From the NCBI GenBank assembly GCA_036320915.1, contig JAXBDG010000008.1, positions 2,542,001 through 2,606,000 of the forward strand: a DNA stretch of 64,000 bases, in the 5' to 3' direction. This stretch comes from Linnemannia elongata. Taxonomy: Eukaryota; Mortierellomycota; Mortierellomycetes; Mortierellales; Mortierellaceae. The translations under genes and the position numbers were made by a program. Positions 56,972-64,000 of the stretch are shown piece after piece (position 1 is the first letter of the stretch; each line of letters opens with the position of its first letter). Below the pieces are notes generated by a model, which saw only the letters and a program-made list of their open reading frames with translations, was not told where the DNA came from and made no database searches.

Positions 56972-57534
56972 ATGGCCTCCCAAGCTGCAACGGCACTCCT
57001 CATCCGCGAGTTCTTCTCCTCTGCCGAACAAAAGTTCGCCGTCGTCGGCGCATCCACAAACCGTTCAAAGTTCGGCAACAAAGTCCTTCGCTGGTAAGCA
57101 CCTACTTTTCGCGTTCCCTTGTCCTGTCAGTGCTCAGCACCTCTTCTATGACCTTCCTCCCTTTCTATCTCTTAAACCAACTTCCCACGCTCCAACACTT
57201 TTTCAACAATCGACCGAACAGGTACCAAGAAAACGGCTACCCCTCCGTAACGCCCGTCAACCCAAAAGAACCCATCATCGAATCCCTCGCCTGTGTCCCA
57301 AGCCTCTCCTCCCTCCCAGGCCCACACTCCGACTACCACGTCTCCATTATCACCCCTCCTACAGTCACCAAATCCATCCTGGAAGAAGCCCACAAGAATG
57401 GGATCCGTCGTGTCTGGCTTCAACCAGGCGTAGAATCTGACGCGGCGCTGGAGTTTGCAAAGGAGAAAGGCATGCAGGTGATTGCGGGTGGGCCTTGTGT
57501 TCTTGAAAATGGGATTCCTGCCAACCAGTTGTAA
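56972..57534 (+). CDS. CoA-binding Rossmann-fold protein (CoA_binding_2, YccU-like)
   Basis: There are two exons, 56972-57093 and 57222-57534, joined at TG|G to restore a Trp; the product is 144 aa, the usual size for the family. Visible motifs are the nucleotide-binding FAVVGASTNRSKFGNKVLRW, then YQENGYPSVTPVNPKEPIIE, DYHVSIITPPTVTKSILEEA and VWLQPGVESDAALEFAKEKG, ending CVLENGI. The order matches small stand-alone CoA-binding domains of bacteria and fungi, whose physiological role is poorly known. The bacterial counterparts usually end in a Cys-Pro-type motif near this GGPCVL. It is divergent from the SmgGDS-like gene, spaced 367 bp. Confidence 0.85.
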
Positions 57535-57754
57535 AACGATGTAGATTGGTGCGTGTGGATGCATGGCAAATAAATGTTGTTTATTGTCAATTTGCAAGGA
57601 TGCCATGGGTGATATGAAAAGTTCCTCCGTGTACAGTTGGGCGGAGGCAGATGTGGATAAGGAGAAAGGAGGCAGAGGCAGAGTGTGAAGCTGAGGCAGA
57701 CCTTCTCGGTCGCCAATGCCTTCCTCTCAACGTATCACCTACCCATATCCGAGA

Positions 57755-58028
57755 TCACCATCCGCTCACCTGCCAGGCACCTCCTAAAGAATCCGTCGCT
57801 GCTGAGCAGGCAACAGAAGGGATCGAATACCCATCATCTGTCAGCCCTACGATCACCCTAACCGTCAACGCATTCAGCAACTTTTACACCCTCCAAAGCT
57901 TCCTCCCACCCCTGCGTCGTCCGCGCCTTTTGTTCCCTCGCTTCAACTCTTTCCTGTTCTACTTGCTCCTTGGTGACTTGGTCGTGAGGGCGTTGTAGCA
58001 TTTTTCGACGGTCTTTAGGCGATTTCAT
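57755..58028 (-). CDS. Possible small spliced gene, charged protein of unknown function
   Basis: From an ATG at 58028 the minus strand reads MKSPKDRRKMLQRPHDQVTK, then a Gln/Glu-rich helix (EQVEQERVEAREQKARTTQG), WEEALE. A 52-nt intron (gtgtaa...ctgacag) would lead to DDGYSIPSVACSAATDSLGG and a stop at 57755. Without splicing the frame stops after VAECVDG. The sequence lies between the CoA-binding gene 3' end and the Ofd1 stop, only 64 bp from the latter on the same strand. It may instead be an extended 3' UTR. No family is recognised and support is weak. Confidence 0.25.
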
Positions 58029-58092
58029 AAGGGTTGTAAGACTCTTTGGTGATGGAACAAGTTTCGATACGATTGTTTATTTGCTCGAAACC

Positions 58093-59770
58093 TCAGTTCT
58101 CAAACACTTTGGCTTCCTCCTCGCCTTCTTCGCCCTCCTCCTCCTCCTCCTCCTCCTCGTCTTCATCATCCTCGTTCACGGTATACATAGCACTCAGCTC
58201 GCGTCGCCTAGACTCTCCAACCCGCGCATTCAAATATCTCACAAACCTCAATGTACCCTCATCTCTCAACACCATCGTCAACGTATTGTGCCTTGGATAC
58301 AACGTCAACAGGTTCGCCTTCTCCGCAACATAATGAGTCGAACCAGCGTTCCAACTCTCCTCCCACTCATCTTTGCCCTCCCCCATATGCGGGAAACTAA
58401 ACATAACATCCAGTCCATTCCTCTCCAGGGCATGATCGTGCAACAGGGTATAGTCCCCCTTCTTGAACATCCTCAGTTCCGTGTTTGCCGACAAGAAGGT
58501 CAGATTCGTCACTCTGGTGAGATAAGCCTCAAACACCTTGGACTTGAAAAGCCGTTGGAGTCGCGAGAGCGTTGTAGGGATCTGATCCTGATTCCGTTGA
58601 GAGACCCGACTGTACCGACGAACATGTTGTGGTCCCATCACGACATCCCACAGCGCCTTATCGGTTCCTGCCCCTTCCACAGATCCCATGGCTTCCAGTT
58701 CCTGAACCAATTGTTCATAGATCTCGGGGCGGAGGAACTTTTGGAGTTCAATCGAACTCTGTTCCAGAAAAACGTTTCCAATGTTGGTCATGGCCGACTC
58801 GCTCAGGTAGTCCGGGTTCAACAGCGATTCCAGAGAGATGTCCTGTGCAGATGATTCCAGGGGTGTGAAGGGCATGGTTTTGGACACCAGTTTTGTCTGC
58901 AGGGGTCCGTGGAACCAGCCCGAGATGGAGATTCGACTCTTGTCCCGGGTCAAAACTTCAGCGACTTGATGGTATGAGACTGAAGAGAGTTCGAAGAATG
59001 CCAGTGTGTTCCTGACAGGGACCAGCGACTGTGTCACCTCAACCGGGTATCCCGTTTCGTCACTAAGAAAGAAATACGATTGAAACCCAGGCAATGTTAG
59101 CATAGTGGATCCATCGGGAAAAAAAAAAATGACAGTTGTTATCAATTAAACGGAAGTGCGCTTACCATCTAAAAAGATCGAGGGCACCTCCGTCAGCAGC
59201 ACTCCAGTCGTCATCAACAAGGTAGAGAATAAAAGCGATTCGACGACCCTCCTTCTCGTTCTTGATATCGTCATCGTGGCAGAGTAGATAGCATCCCTCA
59301 TGGTACTGGTTCCCGTTCAGGTCAATGATTGAAGGATCCAGATCAATCCCCGTCAGCGAAGACATCAAGGAAAAGAACTTTTGGGAGTAGATTGCATTCT
59401 TGAAGGCGGCAATATGGGGCTTCTTGGACAGACGCAGATCTTCAGACTGGTAGAACTCGTAGAGGTCGTTCGACTTGTGGAAGTATGCCTCTGTCAGAAG
59501 TTCCTCCCGCAGCTTTTGGAGATAGTTGGTCGATTCGAGGAAGTTGGGGAGACTGGCAGCTGGGTATGGGCTGTTGAAGAGGCGGGCGTCGCTCTGGTCG
59601 TCTTTGAAAACGAGGCGGTCGCGAAAGGCGGTATTGAAGGGTTTGGAGAAGGCTGGGTCGCTGTAGCGGGGGTTGAAGACTGGTGGCTCAATGGTTGGCG
59701 GTTCTTGGAGACTGAGCTTGGAGCGCTTCAGGGGCACGGCGTCGTGTTGGGCCAACTCGTGTTTTGCCAT
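58093..59770 (-). CDS. 2-oxoglutarate/Fe(II) dioxygenase, Ofd1/Tpa1 (OGFOD1) family
   Basis: There are two exons, 59770-59166 and 59062-58093, with a 103-nt intron splitting a Cys codon; the product is 524 aa. The N-terminal catalytic domain shows the iron facial triad H165-x-D167 (CHDDD) and H233 (SSVSYHQVAEV), with R245 a likely 2OG ligand; spacing fits Tpa1. A second DSBH-like C-terminal half (FKKGDYTLLHDHALERNGLD, DVMFSFPHMGEG, TLTMVLRDEGTLRFVRYLNA) is the Ofd1 CTD, ending in a poly-acidic tail. The family hydroxylates a proline of ribosomal protein uS12, affects stop-codon readthrough, and in fission yeast controls sterol-factor turnover (known). The basic leader before residue 20 contains a short LKRSKL motif. 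It is divergent from the ValRS gene by 257 bp. Confidence 0.9.
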
Positions 59771-60027
59771 GGCGTGGAATGTAGAGGTAGAGTGGGTGGA
59801 GTGAAGGAGGAGGGTCTGGGAAGAGAAGGTTCAAATTGCACCCTGTGCCTTGACAAGAAAAACCAAGTGCAATTGAACTGAGTGACTGGGAAAGAGTAAA
59901 CATTTGGTAGAAAGCAGTCGCGCGGAGTGGGCCAGTTGGAGCAAGGTTCGAGGGAAATTGTGCTCCGTGAACGACGAACAATGGCAACCTTCCCTCTTCG
60001 CATGGCAAACATCCTCGACTCCCAACC
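59771..60027. promoter_or_regulatory. Bidirectional promoter between Ofd1/Tpa1 and valyl-tRNA synthetase
   Basis: A 257-bp divergent region without an obvious TATA. Both flanking starts (59770 and 60028) are well placed, so regulatory sequence must be shared. Confidence 0.5.
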
Positions 60028-63000
60028 ATGTGGCGATCATTAGGAAAACTACACCTATACCCGCGGAGACATATCACACCAGGAACCGCCTCTGCCAGGA
60101 CTGCATTCTCGTCCTACAACCGTTCACTCGCCTCAACTAGTGCTACAACAACAAGTATCCCTAAACCCAAGCGAACTATTGACAAATATGATCCCGTAAG
60201 GAAATCAAAAACGGCCCCTAGTTTCTTCTTCATGGTGGAATCTGGTAGCAACAGCATCCTCAACTAATTCTCACCTTGCAGTCTATCGTAGAATCTGGCT
60301 GGTACGAGTGGTGGGAATCACAAGGTACAAGACTTCTATCGCTCATGCACGGTACTTTCAGGGACAAGAAAAAAGCACATTCTAAATTTCCATTTCCATT
60401 CTCTATCTAGGCTTCTTCGGCTCAAAAGTGATATCAGGATCCGGATCAACAGCTGAAAACGGAACAGGAAACACCAACTCTCCAGCGCAGTTCACAATGC
60501 TGCTACCTCCACCCAACGTCACAGGCTACCTCCACATCGGCCACGCCCTCACAGCCTCGATCCAGGACTCAATAGTCCGGTGGCGTCGCATGCGCGGGGA
60601 GAGTGTATCCTGGGTCCCCGGAATGGACCACGCTGGTATCAGCACTCAAACCGTTGTTGAGAAGAAGCTGATGCGAGAGCGGAAACTAACACGGCACGAT
60701 CTTGGACGGCAGGCGTTTATCAAAGAGATCTGGGATTGGAAGGAACTCCATGGGGATCGGATTACGAAACAGTTTCGGAGGTTGGGCGCATCGATGGATT
60801 GGGAGGAGAGCTTCTTTACATTGGACGAGGACAGGACCAAGGCTGTCAAGGGGGCATTTATCCAGTTGTTTGAGGATGGGCTTGTGTATAGAGACACGCG
60901 ACTTGTCAATTGGTGCTGTGCTTTAGAGACTGTTATCTCAGACATTGAAGTCGAGCACGAGGATATCGAAGGACGGACCATGTTGAACGTCCCTGGCCGC
61001 TTGAAAAAGTAAGCCCCCCCCCCCCCCCCCCTCGTCTGATCCGCCTCTCTACTTTTGGTTCAGAGCATTGTTGTATTAACTAACTATCGACTATTACCTT
61101 ATCCGTGGTGTTGTTTAGGGTGGAATTCGGAGTGCTGCATGATTTTGCGTACAAGGTGGATGGCGATGAATTACAGGAACTGGTCGTATCAACAACACGT
61201 ATCGAAACCATGCTCGGAGACGAAGCTGTGGCGATCCACCCAGAGGACCCTCGTTACAAGCATCTTCATGGTCGACATGTAATCCACCCTATCTCGGGCA
61301 AGCGACTTCCTATTGTCTGTGATCCCGAGCTCGTTCAAATGGATTTCGGAACCGGTGTCGTCAAGGTACAGGCAACCACGGAGTGTTTCTTCTTTAATAG
61401 TCAAGGAATTGGATCCTGTACTAATTCTAAGCGTGCTAATTATTTCACCGTGGGCTAACCTGAATAGGTCACACCAGCACACGATCCAAATGACTATGCA
61501 TGCGGACGGCGACACGGACTTCCTATTGTTAATATCTTGGACAAAGACGGAACATTCAACTCGAACTGCGGATCAAAATCATACGAGGTACTACCCGGTC
61601 AACGCCAAATGTAGCATTTGCACATCGTACTTACCGACTATTTATCACCTGCGCTAACAAATTTCTCATTGCATCTTGGTGTGACATAGAAAATGAACAG
61701 ATTCGATGCAAGGGACAAGATTGTCGAAGAGCTCAAGGCACTTGGAGTATACAGGGGCAAGAACGAGAAACATGCCATGCGGTTGGCGCGTTGCTCTCGG
61801 TCTGGAGATGTCATCGAACCCATGGTCATGCCCCAGTGGTAAGTGTACGCGTAAGAATTTGAAGGACCAAGAAGAAAAGGCTCTGTGCATTTACTTATTT
61901 AGTGCATTTTACTTCACTTGTTTACAATAGGTATATTAAATGCGATGGGATGGCTCAGCAGGCGTTGAAAGATGCCGAGAATGGGAACCTGGTTTTCCAC
62001 CCTGAATCTTCTATCAAGGACTGGAACCGTTGGTTGGGTATGTTCGTGTGTTTTGCTTCACACCTTCAAACCTCGACAGTTGACCGGCGCGACCATCGTT
62101 ATCTAATTTTCGTCATTTTACTTGGCATCACTGAATTGTGTAGAGAACATTCAGGATTGGTGCATCTCGAGACAGCTGTGGTGGGGTCATCGGATCCCAG
62201 CCTACAAGCCCGTCTTCGAGCACCACAGCATCCTCCAAACCCATTTCCCAACCGACACAGGCGACGGCCCCTGGTTCGTGGCTGACTCTGAAAAGGAGGC
62301 TGCTCGACAGATCCAAAAGTTCCTCGCCGACAAAGGGCTCAAGGATACACCCTACAAAATTGTCCAGGATGATGATGTGCTCGACACTTGGTTCTCTTCA
62401 GGACTATTGCCCCTCTCGGCTTTAGGCTGGACAGGATACCCACTTGCAAAGATGCTGCCGTGGAGATATCCGACCAACTTGATCGAGACGGGAACGGATA
62501 TCATGTTCTTCTGGGTTGCCAGGATGGTGATGCTGTGTACGCACTTATCGGGCGAGGTGCCGTTCAAGGATATTATGTTCCATGCTATGGTTCGAGATGC
62601 TCAAGGAAGGAAAATGAGCAAATCTGTTGGAAATGTCATCGACCCAACACATGTCATTGAAGGCATTACGCTCAAGGATCTGAAGGCAACTCTTGAGGGC
62701 GGAAACTTGGCTGCCAAGGAGGTCAAACGGTCCCAGACTCAGATGGAGAAGGATTTTCCGAGAGGTATCCAGGCCAGTGGAGCAGACGCACTTCGATTTG
62801 CGTTGGTGTCATCGACTCAACAGTCGCGTCAGATCAACTTGGACTTGGCGAACGTTACCTCAGCCCAGCATTTCGCCAACAAGCTTTGGAACCTGTCGGC
62901 ATTCTACCGGACCCGTTTGAGCGACCTCAACTATGTATCATCGGTCTCTTCAGAGACCGTCCTTGCCCAGGGACTGACCGAATTTAGGAAGTCAGTCTCT

Positions 63001-64000
63001 GCCAGTGGTCAACAGCAACAACTCTCGCTGGTCGAGAGGTTCATCATGTCGCGTCTTGCAGACACAGTGAACAAGGTCAATGGCGGGATGGACCAGCTGG
63101 AGCCGTCGATTGCGACGGATACGGTGCGCAAGTTTATTATCCAGGACCTGTGCGATGTCTATGTCGAGTTCATCAAACCTGTCCTGGTGTCTGAGGACCA
63201 CAAGTCGATCCAGCAAAGGGATAGTGTGTTAAAGATCCTACAGACGTGTTTTGACGCGTCGTTGCGTATGATGCACCCCTTTATGCCCTTCGTCACCGAG
63301 GTATGAGTCACCTTTCTGTGTAGTTTGTCTATTTTTTATATATATTGTATACATTGATTAACGCCTTTTTTTTTTCTCTGCCGTGAATGTAGGAACTGTG
63401 GCAAAGAATGCTGCCAGAGTCCGCGGCTGGATCCACGTCAATCATGGTTTCCTCCTTCCCGTCGCCCTCAGAACTTGAGTCCTGGAAAGATGAAGGAGCC
63501 GAGAAGGACATGGAGGTACATAAAACAGTCGATTACTCCAGTGCTGTATTTTCAGGTCCAAGATGTCAAATATCACTAACTCGCCTTTTTTTTGTCCCTG
63601 GATAAAACCTGTAGGTGGCGCTGGGAGTGATTCAGGCATCGCGGTCACTGCGTCAAAGCCATCAGGTACCCATGTCCAAGGAGCTCCCCTTCACCGTCTG
63701 GACCAATGACACTTCCCTCGTAGCACCCGGAGGAGCTCTCCTCGAAAGTCAATCCTCCCTTTCACATTTCACGCGCTCCACTGGCGATATCAAACTTGCC
63801 TCTTCTACCTCCAACGACTTGGTTGTAGACCCTTCCGTGATGGCTGTGCATATCATCAGCCCCGAACTGAAGCTCCTCACGCCACTCTCGGCCATCAAGG
63901 ACGCTATTGCTGAAGCGGCCGCTGTTGATGCCGCCAAGGCCGCTGAAAAAGCAGCCGCAAATGCGGGCGGAGAGGGTGCGGCAAAGAAGCAGGAACAGGA
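60028..64000 (+). CDS. Valyl-tRNA synthetase, probably mitochondrial (3' truncated)
   Basis: Ten exons are visible: 60028-60195, 60282-60324, 60411-61008, 61119-61365, 61468-61587, 61690-61838, 61931-62037, 62144-63300, 63393-63515 and 63615 to the window edge, giving at least 1032 aa. HIGH is H111-I-G-H ([15 protein letters not shown]) and KMSKS is 634-638 ([10 protein letters not shown]). The editing domain has [10 protein letters not shown] and the class [12 protein letters not shown] follows. The N-terminus [20 protein letters not shown] is Arg-rich, Ser/Thr-rich and free of acids until residue ~50: a good mitochondrial presequence. In yeast one VAS1 gene serves both compartments through alternative starts (known), so dual use is possible; internal ATGs exist but were not tested. 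An Ala/Lys-rich coiled-coil C-terminus is beginning at the edge. Confidence 0.93.

Overview
The window reads as nuclear DNA of a filamentous fungus. Genes are on both strands and many are split by short GT-AG introns (about 50-350 nt). Promoters are pyrimidine-rich, and several proteins carry long Gln-, Pro-, Asn- or Ala-rich disordered tracts. An AIG1/IMAP-type GTPase, Sel1-repeat relics, a Kre9/Knh1-type surface protein and small WW proteins together suggest an early-diverging lineage such as Mortierellomycota. That placement is inference from gene content, not from a database match. All exon structures below were built by hand from splice signals and reading-frame continuity.

Layout. Bases 1-6.2 kb hold a left-truncated penta-EF-hand protein, a WW-domain protein and small unknown genes. 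Bases 6.2-7.0 kb hold an NmrA-like NAD(P)-binding gene broken by a one-base frameshift. Bases 7-18.7 kb form a gene-poor island. It contains a transposase-like HTH relic, a ~2.6 kb element with ~95-bp near-perfect terminal inverted repeats, a decayed tRNA-like module, a 138-bp tandem repeat (~7 copies), a 21-bp repeat (5 copies), and decayed relics of a Sel1-repeat gene and of an unrecognised gene. Bases 18.8-28.7 kb carry a short-chain dehydrogenase/reductase, a PRL-type tyrosine phosphatase transcribed divergently from an AIG1 GTPase, and an F-box/LRR-like protein. Bases 28.9-45 kb are rich in membrane and low-complexity proteins: a Kre9-like single-pass receptor with a huge cytoplasmic tail, a four-TM protein, a second WW protein with a His-rich tail, an unknown Asn/Ala/Ser-rich protein and another multi-span protein. 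Bases 45.8-64 kb are dense with housekeeping genes: aldehyde dehydrogenase, NOP53, a SUR7/PalI protein, a SmgGDS-like ARM-repeat protein, a CoA-binding protein, an Ofd1/Tpa1 dioxygenase and a right-truncated valyl-tRNA synthetase with a probable mitochondrial leader.

How they fit together. Several pairs share short divergent promoters (ALDH/NOP53, SmgGDS/CoA-binding, Ofd1/ValRS, PRL/AIG1). Two themes recur. One is membrane and signalling (PRL phosphatase, AIG1 GTPase, SmgGDS, SUR7, the Kre9-like receptor). The other is translation (NOP53, Ofd1/Tpa1, ValRS). I see no rRNA gene, convincing tRNA gene or CRISPR array. The least explained parts are the paired WW proteins, the PRL/AIG1 divergon with its similar C-terminal tails, and the repeat island.
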